From assembly GCA_964388235.1 (NCBI GenBank), contig CAYLXN010000001.1, forward strand, positions 1 through 64,000: a stretch of DNA of 64,000 nt. The letters are read 5' to 3'. Numbering within the stretch: the stretch's first letter is position 1; each line of letters starts with the position of its first letter. Made by a program: the position numbers and the translations under genes. Below the pieces are notes generated by a model. That model was given only the letters and a program-made list of their open reading frames with translations. It made no database searches and was not told the DNA's origin. The stretch comes from CAYLXN01 sp964388235 (GTDB lineage Bacteria > Patescibacteriota > Saccharimonadia > Saccharimonadales > Saccharimonadaceae). This document shows, piece by piece, positions 1-8,440 of this stretch.

Positions 1-45
1 GACTTTTGGTCAGGGAACCCGGTCTGGGTATTTACCTGCTGAGTC

Positions 46-120
46 TGGCTCCGGCAGCTGGGCTCGAACCAGCGACCTATTGGTTAACAGCCAACCGCTC
101 TACCACTGAGCTATGCCGGA
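46..120 (-). tRNA. tRNA-Asn (anticodon GUU)
   Basis: The reverse strand folds into a full cloverleaf with acceptor pair TCCGGCA/TGCCGGA, a D arm, a GTTCGAG T loop and an anticodon loop CTGTTAA, which reads GUU (asparagine). The 3' CCA is encoded (46-48). It lies downstream of the rpmH-to-lexA-like operon. Positions 1-45 beyond it show nothing assignable. Confidence 0.95.
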
Positions 121-154
121 ATGTAAGCCTATTATACCGATTTTTACCAAGAAA

Positions 155-508
155 TCAACCTGTAATTTCTTTTAATTGCTGAATATCCAAAATTTCGATC
201 GCTTGTTTGACTTTTTTCTGATCAACTGGTGTTAATTGCTGATAACGCAATTTAATTTGATTAACTAAAGAAACTTCTTGAGATTCTGTTTGCTTCACCA
301 CCTCCAGCGAGCGAGCGGAATAACTGGCTTTACGCAGTACCCCGAGCGTTACTAAATTATTAACATGCTCTGCCACCGTAGCTACCGAATTATAACCTAA
401 AACCGAAGCGATTTCTCGGTAACTCGGGCTGTAATTATTAGTCTGGATAAATTCATCGATAAACTCAAGCAGCTCTTGCTGCTTGGGCGTCAGCTGGGTT
501 TGATCCAC
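155..508 (-). CDS. LexA-like winged-helix DNA-binding protein without peptidase domain
   Basis: 117 aa. Residues 5-70 match the N-terminal winged helix-turn-helix of LexA (LTPKQQELLEFI, then SPSYREIASVLGY and a STVAEHV-like recognition helix). Full LexA is about 200 aa and carries an S24 Ser/Lys autopeptidase domain; here only about 45 charged residues follow and no catalytic Ser/Lys region exists. RecA-triggered self-cleavage is therefore impossible. It is the last gene of the rpmH-rnpA-yidC-jag operon, starting 2 nt after jag ends. It probably acts as a small transcriptional regulator; the targets are unknown. The domain assignment is firm and the role is inference. Confidence 0.75.
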   Translation of the reverse strand: MDQTQLTPKQQELLEFIDEFIQTNNYSPSYREIASVLGYNSVATVAEHVNNLVTLGVLRKASYSARSLEVVKQTESQEVSLVNQIKLRYQQLTPVDQKKVKQAIEILDIQQLKEITG

Positions 509-510
509 GC

Positions 511-978
511 TTATTCCCCAGTATTAACTTTACTGATGATCAGTTTTCGCTCGCGACCTTCACCGACTGAGTAAGTTTTGATGTCCGAATAATCTTGAGC
601 GACTTTATGAACAATTCGTCGATCAGCGGCATTTAAATCGGCAATATAGTCTTCACCACTATCTCGAACCTGGCTAATCCATTTCTCGGCTTTTTCGGCA
701 ATTCTTTCGGTTCGCTGCTGTTTATAATCTGCCACGTCAATATTAATTCGCACTAGTTCAGCTTCTTTAATTCGCAACACACTAGCCACCATATATTGCA
801 ATGATCGCAAGGTTTCAGCCTTTTTGCCAATCAAAATGGCATTTAATTCACTGCTCGGTATGCTCAACTCAATGACATCCTCATCACAACTCGACTTAAC
901 TGCCAAATTAACCCCAAAAAACGACAATAAGTCCTCGACAAATTTAGTAGCAAAAATAATTGATTCTTCTTTGTTCAT
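511..978 (-). CDS. jag: Jag/KhpB RNA-binding protein (KH + R3H)
   Basis: About 155 aa from the ATG at 978. This start is preferred to the upstream one at 1008 because AAGGAAG lies just ahead of it. A KH-like domain with the IGKKAETLRSLQYMV signature is followed by an R3H domain near the C-terminus (NAADRRIVHKVAQDY, then GEGRERKLIISK). Jag/KhpB binds RNA, partners KhpA and affects cell elongation and division in Gram-positive bacteria. Its place directly after yidC is the classic bacterial order. The N-terminal Jag_N domain of longer homologues is missing or strongly reduced. Confidence 0.88.
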   Translation of the reverse strand: MNKEESIIFATKFVEDLLSFFGVNLAVKSSCDEDVIELSIPSSELNAILIGKKAETLRSLQYMVASVLRIKEAELVRINIDVADYKQQRTERIAEKAEKWISQVRDSGEDYIADLNAADRRIVHKVAQDYSDIKTYSVGEGRERKLIISKVNTGE

Positions 979-1021
979 ATTCTTCCTTTCTTGTTCTGAT
1001 TGATTCATTTTTCGCCGAGCC

Positions 1022-1984
1022 TTAGTTCTTTTTTCGTTGTTTTTTTCGTTTGACTAAATCACGCTCTACGATCTTGGCTTGTTGAGCTTTTCGAGCTCGC
1101 TTTTTTACCTCCTGAAGTTCGGCCGCTTTTTTGGTTGAAGATTGGGGCTGATGGATGGATTTTGTTGATCCAGCTTTAGATTTTTGAAAATAATTTTTAC
1201 CGTAAATTAATCGCTGTTGTAATAAAGTCAACAGTGAATTAGTTAATGAATACAAACTCAATGCCCCATACAAACTACCGAAGCTAACAAAAAACATCAT
1301 TGGCATGAATAAATTCATTCGCCCCATCATCGCCTTGGTGATTTCGGCTTGATCAGCCTCTTTGCCCTCGGCCGCCTCAGCAAAAATCTGCTTCAGATTC
1401 TTACCGTTTGAACTGGATTTGGTCTGTAAATTCATTGTATACCATTGAATTAAGGCTACGCCGGCCACCAGTAGTAAAATTACAAAAGAATCAACTGAAT
1501 CAAAACTAAAGGCAGTTTTAGTTAAATCGATAGCCCCAAAAAGTTTAGGCGTCAGGTTGTGGTGATTAGCTAATAATTCCTTGATTGGCTCAAAAACTCG
1601 CAGGAAATCGTAGGTGTATTCTTGAAAACTACCAGGATTTTGCACCATCATCCGAATGACACTAAACATGGCGATCAAAATCGGTAGTTGAATCAGGGTT
1701 GTCAGAAAAGTTTTGCCCATTTTGATATTATTTTTGCGGTATAATTCCATCGTCATCAGCGACTCAACCTGGCGATTGCCTTTGGCTTGAATCTTAATTT
1801 TATCCAGCTCTGGTTGCATGTCACGAATCTTCTTGGTCTGCTCGAATTGCTCTTTGGTAATTGGCCAAAGCAATAATTTAACTGCGACTGAGAATAGAAT
1901 TATTGCCACACCAAAATCGCCTACTAAACTGTAGAAAAGCATTAGTAAATTAAATACGGGTTGCGTGAAAAATAACTTAAACAT
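1022..1984 (-). CDS. yidC: YidC/Oxa1 membrane protein insertase
   Basis: 320 aa. It inserts and folds inner-membrane proteins, alone or with SecYEG. The first membrane segment is followed by the LLWPITKEQFEQTKKI stretch and a charged cytoplasmic hairpin (residues 50-85) typical of the family. Further hydrophobic segments lie near 100, 165 and 225-255. The tail (about 270-320) is very rich in Lys/Arg, as in YidC forms that touch the ribosome. It lacks the large periplasmic domain of Gram-negative YidC, as expected for a monoderm. No lipobox is visible. It sits between rnpA and jag. Confidence 0.95.
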   Translation of the reverse strand: MFKLFFTQPVFNLLMLFYSLVGDFGVAIILFSVAVKLLLWPITKEQFEQTKKIRDMQPELDKIKIQAKGNRQVESLMTMELYRKNNIKMGKTFLTTLIQLPILIAMFSVIRMMVQNPGSFQEYTYDFLRVFEPIKELLANHHNLTPKLFGAIDLTKTAFSFDSVDSFVILLLVAGVALIQWYTMNLQTKSSSNGKNLKQIFAEAAEGKEADQAEITKAMMGRMNLFMPMMFFVSFGSLYGALSLYSLTNSLLTLLQQRLIYGKNYFQKSKAGSTKSIHQPQSSTKKAAELQEVKKRARKAQQAKIVERDLVKRKKQRKKN

Positions 1985-2019
1985 AGTCTAAATATTATTA
2001 TAACATCTTTGATCAGATT

Positions 2020-2370
2020 TTAAGCAACTGGTTTGATGATTTGATCGAGATCAGCTGAAATTCGAGCTTGCAAATCAGCGAAAGGTTGTTCAAGTAGCTT
2101 GGGATTGTTAATGAAAACAACAATATCGAATTGATTAGGGTTGTCTTGAAGCCAAAGTCTAAAAATTTCATAAACTCGCCGCCGAATTTGATTGCGAATC
2201 ACCGCTTTTTTAGAAATCCGCTTCGAAACCACAACTGCGTAGCGATCCTGGCGGCGACGTAAGTTTTTGACATAGCGAATCGTGTAGTCATTAGCACGGT
2301 AAACCTGGCCCTTTTTAAACAGGTAATTAAAGCTGCCATGACCGTGAAACCGTTTAGTAAAAGGTATCAT
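2020..2370 (-). CDS. rnpA: Ribonuclease P protein component
   Basis: 116 aa, the usual length for RnpA, the protein cofactor that helps RNase P RNA trim tRNA 5' ends. The conserved RNR-type helix is visible as RNQIRRRVYEIFR (about residues 60-72), preceded by the strand YAVVVSKRISKKAV. It follows rpmH by 12 nt in the standard rpmH-rnpA-yidC order; yidD, often found between rnpA and yidC, is absent. The RNase P RNA gene was not found in this window. Confidence 0.95.
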   Translation of the reverse strand: MIPFTKRFHGHGSFNYLFKKGQVYRANDYTIRYVKNLRRRQDRYAVVVSKRISKKAVIRNQIRRRVYEIFRLWLQDNPNQFDIVVFINNPKLLEQPFADLQARISADLDQIIKPVA

Positions 2371-2382
2371 TGTAATTAGCTA

Positions 2383-2520
2383 TTAAATAGCTAATTTAGC
2401 TCGCCCTTTAATTCGGCGACGTTTTAGTAATTTTTTACCATTTTTTGATTTGTTACGATTGCGAAAGCCATGAACTTTAGCTCGTTGACGTTTGTGTGGT
2501 TGGTGTGTTTTCTTTGACAT
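2383..2520 (-). CDS. rpmH: 50S ribosomal protein L34
   Basis: 45 aa, found by translating the reverse strand. It is very basic, with HQPHKRQRAKVHGFRNR near the N-terminus and KLLKRRRIKGRAKL at the C-terminus, the standard L34 pattern. AGGAAG precedes the ATG at 2520. It heads the minus-strand operon that diverges from dnaA. Confidence 0.95.
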   Translation of the reverse strand: MSKKTHQPHKRQRAKVHGFRNRNKSKNGKKLLKRRRIKGRAKLAI

Positions 2521-2753
2521 ATCTTCCTATCCTAGTTGCTTTATTGACAAAAAGCAACTATTTATTTGCAGTTTTATAAATATATTTTTAAATATACCAA
2601 ATTAATCCCCACTTTTCAAGAGTTTATACACAGTTTCTCCAGATGAAGTTCAAACTGTGGATAAAAGCAACCCCTTGTCTGCCACTTTTGACAAAAAGTT
2701 GGTGTTGTAAAAAATCAACTTGTGGAAAACTCCCAAAAACAGTAGAATAGATA
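2521..2753. other. oriC: Origin of replication, upstream half (rpmH-dnaA spacer)
   Basis: A 233-bp AT-rich spacer between divergent rpmH and dnaA. DnaA boxes fitting TTATNCACA lie at 2624-2632 (TTATACACA, plus) and 2656-2664 (TTATCCACA, minus), with a one-mismatch box at 2721-2729 (minus). A run almost free of G/C at 2571-2600 is a candidate unwinding element. This is the usual bacterial oriC position. Confidence 0.75.
2534..2559 (-). promoter_or_regulatory. Hairpin in the rpmH leader
   Basis: A perfect 9-bp inverted repeat (AGTTGCTTT / AAAGCAACT) with an 8-nt loop lies 14-39 nt upstream of the rpmH start. In the rpmH transcript it would form a stem just before the ribosome binding site, and it could act in autoregulation or as an mRNA-stabilising stem. 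That role is inference. Confidence 0.4.
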
Positions 2754-4166
2754 ATGTATTTAAATCTTATTTCAGAGAAAGGAAAAGCGGTATTATTAAT
2801 GGAGAGAGGGTTGTGGCAAAGTGTGATCGGGGAAATAGAATTATCAGTCCCCTCGTCATCTTTTGAAGCTCTATTTAAAAAGGCTGAGTTAACTAAGCTA
2901 GACGGCTCAAATGTTGAGATTACCGTGCCTAATGTTTTTATTCAAGCCCAACTCGAAGGTCGTTACAAAGATCTGATCCCCAAAATTCTAGAGAAAAATG
3001 GTGTTGAGCAGCCGGCAATTAATTATAAAGTTAATTTGCAAGCTAAAAGAAAGCCAGTCAATCGAGAGGAGGTTTGTCCGCCAGTCGCCACTAGTTTATC
3101 AACTACTACCACTAGTGTTGTAAATAATACATCAAATACTAGTCAGTTAGTTAGTGGGCTAAACCCACGTTATCAATTTGAAAATTTCATCGTTGGCTCG
3201 AGTAATGATTTTGCTTATTCGGCTTGTCAAGCGGTCGCCAATAATCCTGGCTCAAAATACAACCCACTTTTCCTATATTCAGGAGTTGGCTTGGGTAAAA
3301 CTCATCTAATGCAGGCGGTTGGTAATCAAATAATCAAAAATAACCCACAAACGAGAGTGATGTATATCACCAGTGAAACTTTCATTCAAGAGTTTCTCGA
3401 TTCAATTCGATTTAAAAAACAGGATTTTTCCAGCCGCTATCGTAATGTTGATGTATTGATTGTTGATGATATGCAATTTATTGCTGGTAAGGAAAAAACT
3501 CAAGAAGAATTTTTCCACACTTTTAATGACTTACACCAAAATAATAAGCAAATCATTATTTCTAGCGACCGGCCACCTAAAGAAATCCCAACGCTGACCG
3601 AGCGATTACGCAGTCGATTTGAATGGGGAATGTCAATTGATATTCAGATGCCTGATTTTGAAACTCGCTGTGCAATTATCGAAGCTAAAGCCGATCAGTC
3701 ACAGTCCAAACTTAACTCCGAAGTGACGCAATTTTTAGCTGATATTTTCCGAACTAATGTTCGCGAACTTGAGGGGTCGCTCAATCAACTACTCGCCTAC
3801 TCAGAAATGCGCAGCATTCCAGCTGATATCGAACTAGCTAAGGCACTATTTTTAGATAAAAAATCGACTCGACCCAAACACCTAACTTCAAAACAAATTA
3901 TTACCAAGACTGCTCGTCAATTTCAGATTGAAATTGATCAAATTTGTGGCAGTTGCCGCTCGAAACACATCGTGGTGCCACGCCAAATTGCCATGTATTT
4001 ACTACGCAGCGAACTACATATGAGTTTTCCTAAAATCGCTACCGAACTGGGGCGTAAAGACCACACTACCGCCATTCATTCAGTTGAAAAAATCGAAAAG
4101 GAGATCAAAATCGACCCGATTCTCCGCGAGCAAGTCAACGCTATTCGAGGAGTTCTTTATGAGTAA
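2754..4166 (+). CDS. dnaA: Chromosomal replication initiator DnaA
   Basis: 470 aa from the first ATG. A second ATG at 2799 (MERGLWQSVIGEIE) fits where family members begin, so the first 15 residues may not be translated. Domain I spans about 16-100, followed by a Ser/Thr/Asn-rich linker (domain II). Domain III is AAA+ with Walker A GVGLGKTH near 176 and Walker B LIVDDMQF. Domain IV carries the box-binding signature GRKDHTTAIHSVEKI. It binds DnaA boxes and loads the replisome. Boxes lie on both sides of the gene. Confidence 0.97.
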   Translation: MYLNLISEKGKAVLLMERGLWQSVIGEIELSVPSSSFEALFKKAELTKLDGSNVEITVPNVFIQAQLEGRYKDLIPKILEKNGVEQPAINYKVNLQAKRKPVNREEVCPPVATSLSTTTTSVVNNTSNTSQLVSGLNPRYQFENFIVGSSNDFAYSACQAVANNPGSKYNPLFLYSGVGLGKTHLMQAVGNQIIKNNPQTRVMYITSETFIQEFLDSIRFKKQDFSSRYRNVDVLIVDDMQFIAGKEKTQEEFFHTFNDLHQNNKQIIISSDRPPKEIPTLTERLRSRFEWGMSIDIQMPDFETRCAIIEAKADQSQSKLNSEVTQFLADIFRTNVRELEGSLNQLLAYSEMRSIPADIELAKALFLDKKSTRPKHLTSKQIITKTARQFQIEIDQICGSCRSKHIVVPRQIAMYLLRSELHMSFPKIATELGRKDHTTAIHSVEKIEKEIKIDPILREQVNAIRGVLYE

Positions 4167-4450
4167 CTTTTTGTCGATTTTATGTCATAATAATGTGGAT
4201 AACTGGCAAGCAAAACTAGGAATTCCTGTGCAAAACCATGTTCAAAGTTTTGCTCAAAATGTGAATAACTTTATTATTCAAATCATAGCTGTGGCAAACT
4301 CCTGTCATTTGCACAAGTTTTCAATTAGAATTACCCAGCCTTTTCAACAGTCGTTTTGGCAAACTACCAGATGGTTAGCTCAACAATCCACAGTTTCCAC
4401 AGGACCTACTATTACCACCACTAAATTAAAAACTAAAGAAAGGAATAATA
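4167..4450. other. oriC: Origin of replication, downstream half (dnaA-dnaN spacer)
   Basis: 284 bp without a credible gene. DnaA boxes matching TTATNCACA lie on the minus strand at 4194-4202 (TTATCCACA) and 4260-4268 (TTATTCACA). One-mismatch forms occur near 4227-4235 and weaker CCACA motifs near 4383-4402. Together with the upstream spacer this gives a bipartite origin around dnaA, as known in Bacillus subtilis. Confidence 0.65.
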
Positions 4451-5554
4451 ATGGATTTAGAAGTTACACAAGCTAATCTATCTAAAGCACTAAATATAGT
4501 TGCAAGAATAGCAAATATGAAATCTGAATTACAGATTTTGAATAATATTTTATTAAAAACTGAAGGCAATCGATTAATGTTAGCTAGTACTAACATGGAA
4601 ATCGCAGTAACTGAGTATATCGGTGCTAAAATCAAGACGCAGGGACAGATTACTATCCCAGCTAAAGTCGTCACGGATTTTGTCAGCAATCTGCCGGTAG
4701 GGGTAGTTAATTTAAAAACTAGCAGCGATAACCACCTTGAGATTACTTCTGGTAAGTTTAAATCACGAATTAATGGTATGCAGGCTGACGAATTTCCTGA
4801 CTTGCCACAAATCGATGAAGCCACAGCTACTAAATATGTTTTGGAAACCGATCATTTTAAGCAAGCGATCAATCAAGTGTTAATTTCGGTGAGTAATGAT
4901 AGCTCCCGTCCGGTGCTCAACGGCGTGCTTTGGCAAACACATGAAGGGTCTTTGTATTTAGTATCAACTGATGGCTATCGGCTAACTGAGAAGAAATTAG
5001 TTGAATCGAAAACTGAGTTATCGATGATTGTGCCAGCCCAGACCTTGCAAGAGGTGCTGCGATCAATTTCTGAAGGTATAGAATCGATTGAAGTGTTATT
5101 TAGTGATTCGCAAGTTCGATTTAGAGTTGGTGATATTGAGGTGATTAGTCAGTTGATTGAGGGCAAATTTCCAGATTATCGCCAGTTAATCACTAATAAA
5201 GGTGAAATTGAAGCCGAGGTTGATCGGGATGATTTTCTGAAAGTGAGTCGTATTTCTACGCTGTTCGCTTCTCAGTCGTCAGCTGGGGTGACGATTGAAA
5301 CTAATAAAGACAAAAGTGTTTTGGAGATGAAATCAGTGGCGTCCGAAATTGGTGAAAATTCCTCTGAATTGGAAGCAAAAATCACCAATGAGGGTAAGAT
5401 TGTGATTAATCCAAAGTATCTAGTCGACGCCCTGTCGGTAATTGAGTCAGGTAATTTGAAATTTGAATTTAGTGGCAAAATATCGCCTTGTCAGTTGATC
5501 CCGGTGGCTAAAGATTCTGGTTTTGTACATATAATTATGCCGCTCAAAAGCTAG
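4451..5554 (+). CDS. dnaN: DNA polymerase III beta subunit (sliding clamp)
   Basis: 367 aa, a normal length for the ring-forming clamp made of three similar domains. The start MDLEVTQANLSKALNIV, the central SRPVLNGVLW and YRLTEKK motifs and the C-terminal end FVHIIMPLKS are typical. The ATG at 4451 has a GAAAGGA ribosome site at good spacing. recF follows 12 nt later, the conserved dnaA-dnaN-recF order. It tethers DNA polymerase III and other partners to DNA. Confidence 0.96.
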   Translation: MDLEVTQANLSKALNIVARIANMKSELQILNNILLKTEGNRLMLASTNMEIAVTEYIGAKIKTQGQITIPAKVVTDFVSNLPVGVVNLKTSSDNHLEITSGKFKSRINGMQADEFPDLPQIDEATATKYVLETDHFKQAINQVLISVSNDSSRPVLNGVLWQTHEGSLYLVSTDGYRLTEKKLVESKTELSMIVPAQTLQEVLRSISEGIESIEVLFSDSQVRFRVGDIEVISQLIEGKFPDYRQLITNKGEIEAEVDRDDFLKVSRISTLFASQSSAGVTIETNKDKSVLEMKSVASEIGENSSELEAKITNEGKIVINPKYLVDALSVIESGNLKFEFSGKISPCQLIPVAKDSGFVHIIMPLKS

Positions 5555-5566
5555 GAATAATAGTTA

Positions 5567-6628
5567 ATGCACATACAATGGGCAAAAGTCGCAAATTTTC
5601 GTTGCCATGAAACTTGTTTGATTAATTTTCGGCAGCCAAAGACGATGATTATTGGTGCTAATGGGTCGGGAAAAACTAGCATTCTCGAGGCGATTTACGT
5701 TGGTTATCAAGGTAAATCGTTTAAGGCTAGTGATCGCGATCTAATTCGCGATAGTCAAGATTGGTATCGGATTGATTTGCAATCGACGATTGAGACTGAA
5801 CCGCGAAAAATTAAATATCAACTCAAACCTAATTTAAAAACTAAGAAATTTATTATTAATAATCAAACTAACGCTCGATTGTTGGCCAAAAATCGCTATC
5901 CGATTGTCTTGTTTGAGCCGAGTGATTTGAATTTGATTTCTGGATCGCCAAGTCGCCGCCGGCGGTATGTTGATAATATTGCTGGTCAGATTTTCGCCGA
6001 TCATCAGAAGCTAGTCAATCGTTACGAGAAGATTTTGAGGCAGCGTAATAATTTAATTAGCCAGAATCTGAAAAATAATCAATTATTGAGTTTTGAAGAT
6101 TTGTTTTCTTGGAATGTTCTATTGAGTCAAACTGGAGCTCGGATTATTAAAAATCGACTGGTGGTGATTGAGGAAATTCAGGCGGCAATTAATCAAGTTT
6201 ATCACCAAATTAGTCAGGTTAAGGACAGTCTGTCGGTGTGTTATTCGGCTAATTATGATGATTATAATCAAATTGAGCAGATGATTTTTAAACAATTAAC
6301 CACTAATCATCAAAATTTATATCAGACGGCGGTTGGTCCGCATCGTGATGATGTGATTATTGAATTTAATGAATGTTTAGCTTGTAATCAAGCTTCGCGT
6401 GGTGAAAATCGAAGTTTGATTTTGAGTTTGAAAATTATTGAGGCGCAAATGATCAAGAAAATGACTGGCTTAAAACCAATTATTTTACTGGACGATGTAT
6501 TGAGTGAACTCGATGAGCGGCGTCAAAAGCGGTTGGTGGATTTTGATAGCCAATCGCAATTAATCATCACCACTACTGATAATAAATTAGTTAATAAGTT
6601 TAAAAATATTGAAATTATTAAGTTGTGA
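5567..6628 (+). CDS. recF: DNA replication and repair protein RecF
   Basis: 353 aa SMC-like ATPase that helps load RecA at gaps. Walker A is GANGSGKT at about 33-40 and the Walker B region is ILLDDVLSELDERR near 312. The N-terminal VANFRCHE strand and SPSRRRRYVD segment are family hallmarks. The ABC signature is weak (NQASRGENRSLIL). The stop TGA at the 3' end overlaps the convergent virB4 gene by about 11 nt, so the two transcripts share ends. Confidence 0.93.
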   Translation: MHIQWAKVANFRCHETCLINFRQPKTMIIGANGSGKTSILEAIYVGYQGKSFKASDRDLIRDSQDWYRIDLQSTIETEPRKIKYQLKPNLKTKKFIINNQTNARLLAKNRYPIVLFEPSDLNLISGSPSRRRRYVDNIAGQIFADHQKLVNRYEKILRQRNNLISQNLKNNQLLSFEDLFSWNVLLSQTGARIIKNRLVVIEEIQAAINQVYHQISQVKDSLSVCYSANYDDYNQIEQMIFKQLTTNHQNLYQTAVGPHRDDVIIEFNECLACNQASRGENRSLILSLKIIEAQMIKKMTGLKPIILLDDVLSELDERRQKRLVDFDSQSQLIITTTDNKLVNKFKNIEIIKL

Positions 6629-8432
6629 TTAAAGCTTCTTCGGTTGGTGAGGCGTGAATTTGAATATGAACGTGATTTTGACCAGCAAAGAATAAACCTT
6701 GACCGACTGGGAAATTAGATAAACGTTTACGCTCTTCTTCGGTTAATTTAAAGACTTCGGCTAAGACGTCAACCGCACTGGTTGATTGCTTCAAAAGCAG
6801 TTGCATTGATGAGTTGGCTACAATTGCTCGACCCATTTTCGAACCCATAAAGTCCTCGACGTCCTGAGTGATAGTGGTTAATCCCATTTTATATTTACGA
6901 GCTCGCTTGGCTAGTGAGAAGAGGAAGTTAGCTGAATCTTGGTATTTCATCAACTGCCAAGCTTCGTCAACGATTAACATACGAGCTTTCTTCTGAGCCC
7001 GAGTGATGTTCCAGATGTGTGACAAAACAATATACATCGCCACTGGTCGCAGTTCGTCTTCAAGGTCGCGAATATTGAAAACCACCATTTGGTTGTTGAT
7101 CTCAACGTTACTTTGTTGCGAGAAAATACCAGCAAACGTACCAGTGTTGTACTTGCGTAGGCGCTGAGCTAATTGCGGACCAGTGCCGCCCATATGGAGC
7201 ATAGTGTCGTATAGATGGCCGATAGTTGGCGGCGTTGAGTTGTGAGTCAATGGATCGCTAGTAATACCAGCGCGAGCGTAGGTGTCGATCAGTGCTTGAT
7301 CAAGATCGGCTTCTTCGGCTGGACTAAGTGCAAAAGCGTTCAATCCCCCATCCTGAGCTCCTGAGCCGGATAGCATCAATCGAAATAGTCCATGCAAAGT
7401 AACTAAATTAGCACGTAAGGCATTGTCGGCTTCCTCGCCGTCGATAACTTTTGGTAAATCGAATGGATTAATGCGAGTGGCGGAGTTTAAACTTAAACGA
7501 ATGTAGCTACCACCGACCGCTTCAGCTAATTTTTGGTATTCATTTTCAGGGTCGATAATTAAAATATCAGTTCCGACCATCATCGAGCGGAGGGCCTCTA
7601 ATTTAACAGCGAAAGATTTACCGGCACCGGACTTAGCAAAGACGGTCATGTTGGCGTTTTCAAGTGTGAACCGATCAAAAATTACTAGGCCGCTATTATG
7701 CATATTAATACCGTAAAGCACACCTTGATCTTGTGATAAATCAGCGCTAGTGAAAGGAAAACTGGTGGATAGTGCACTAGTGTTCATGTTGTGGCGGATT
7801 TGCATCGGGTCGGAAAATTGTGGCACAGTACACTGCAAACCTTGTTCTTGTTGGGCGGAAGCAACTTTTGAATAAACTAATTGCTGACCGAAAATTGTCT
7901 CAATTTTGTTTTGAATATAACGCATTTCCTCCATGCTGTCAGCGTACATTGTGACGTACAGCCCGAAGCGGAAAAAGCGTTCTGAACCGAGCTGGAGTTG
8001 GTCACGTAACTCTTCAGCGTCCATGACCGCTGCTTGCAGGGCTGGATCACGAGTTTTTTGTTTCTCGGCATTGATCTGCAGCTGAGCTTCGAGCTTAGTT
8101 ACCTGGGAAGTTAGGTTTTTCATAATCACTTGGGTGTCAACTGGGTAAATAAATAAACTAACATCAATTACTTCATCAATATTGATTAACGGACTTAGCC
8201 AGCCAGTGGTGATACTTCGAGGATAGCCGTAAACATAAAGAGTTCGACAGTATTTAGTACCAAGTCGGAAATAATCAGATTCAATTTCTAAGCTACTTGG
8301 AGCGATCAGGTCGCGTAAGGTGGTAGTACCAGCTAAATAAGCCTGTTCGATCTCAACTTGTTCTTGCTGAAGCTTTTCTTGATTGGTTTGCTGTTCGTCT
8401 TTTTGTGGTTCTGGTTTCTTAAATAATGCCAT
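6618..8432 (-). CDS. virB4: VirB4/TraC-type secretion ATPase
   Basis: 604 aa. It is the energising ATPase of type IV secretion systems, acting at the cytoplasmic face of the membrane channel. Walker A AKSGAGKS is at about 266-273 and Walker B MLIVDEAWQLM near 485; the following TQDVEDF fits VirB4/TraC. The N-terminal 230 residues are the usual VirB4 N-domain with a charged helical insert at 110-150. It is shorter than the roughly 800 aa of Gram-negative VirB4. It is the last gene of the secretion operon, 8 nt after the VirB4-N-like gene, and ends inside recF. No VirD4 is seen nearby. Confidence 0.93.
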   Translation of the reverse strand: MALFKKPEPQKDEQQTNQEKLQQEQVEIEQAYLAGTTTLRDLIAPSSLEIESDYFRLGTKYCRTLYVYGYPRSITTGWLSPLINIDEVIDVSLFIYPVDTQVIMKNLTSQVTKLEAQLQINAEKQKTRDPALQAAVMDAEELRDQLQLGSERFFRFGLYVTMYADSMEEMRYIQNKIETIFGQQLVYSKVASAQQEQGLQCTVPQFSDPMQIRHNMNTSALSTSFPFTSADLSQDQGVLYGINMHNSGLVIFDRFTLENANMTVFAKSGAGKSFAVKLEALRSMMVGTDILIIDPENEYQKLAEAVGGSYIRLSLNSATRINPFDLPKVIDGEEADNALRANLVTLHGLFRLMLSGSGAQDGGLNAFALSPAEEADLDQALIDTYARAGITSDPLTHNSTPPTIGHLYDTMLHMGGTGPQLAQRLRKYNTGTFAGIFSQQSNVEINNQMVVFNIRDLEDELRPVAMYIVLSHIWNITRAQKKARMLIVDEAWQLMKYQDSANFLFSLAKRARKYKMGLTTITQDVEDFMGSKMGRAIVANSSMQLLLKQSTSAVDVLAEVFKLTEEERKRLSNFPVGQGLFFAGQNHVHIQIHASPTEEALITT

Positions 8433-8440
8433 ACACTCCC

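Noticed and set aside
1..45. Possible partial feature at the window edge
   Set aside because: No tRNA arm, ORF or terminator could be supported in the 45 nt.
4084..4476. 130-aa ORF across the end of dnaA and the dnaA-dnaN spacer
   Set aside because: It overlaps dnaA in another frame, contains the DnaA boxes and has no ribosome site or recognisable domain.
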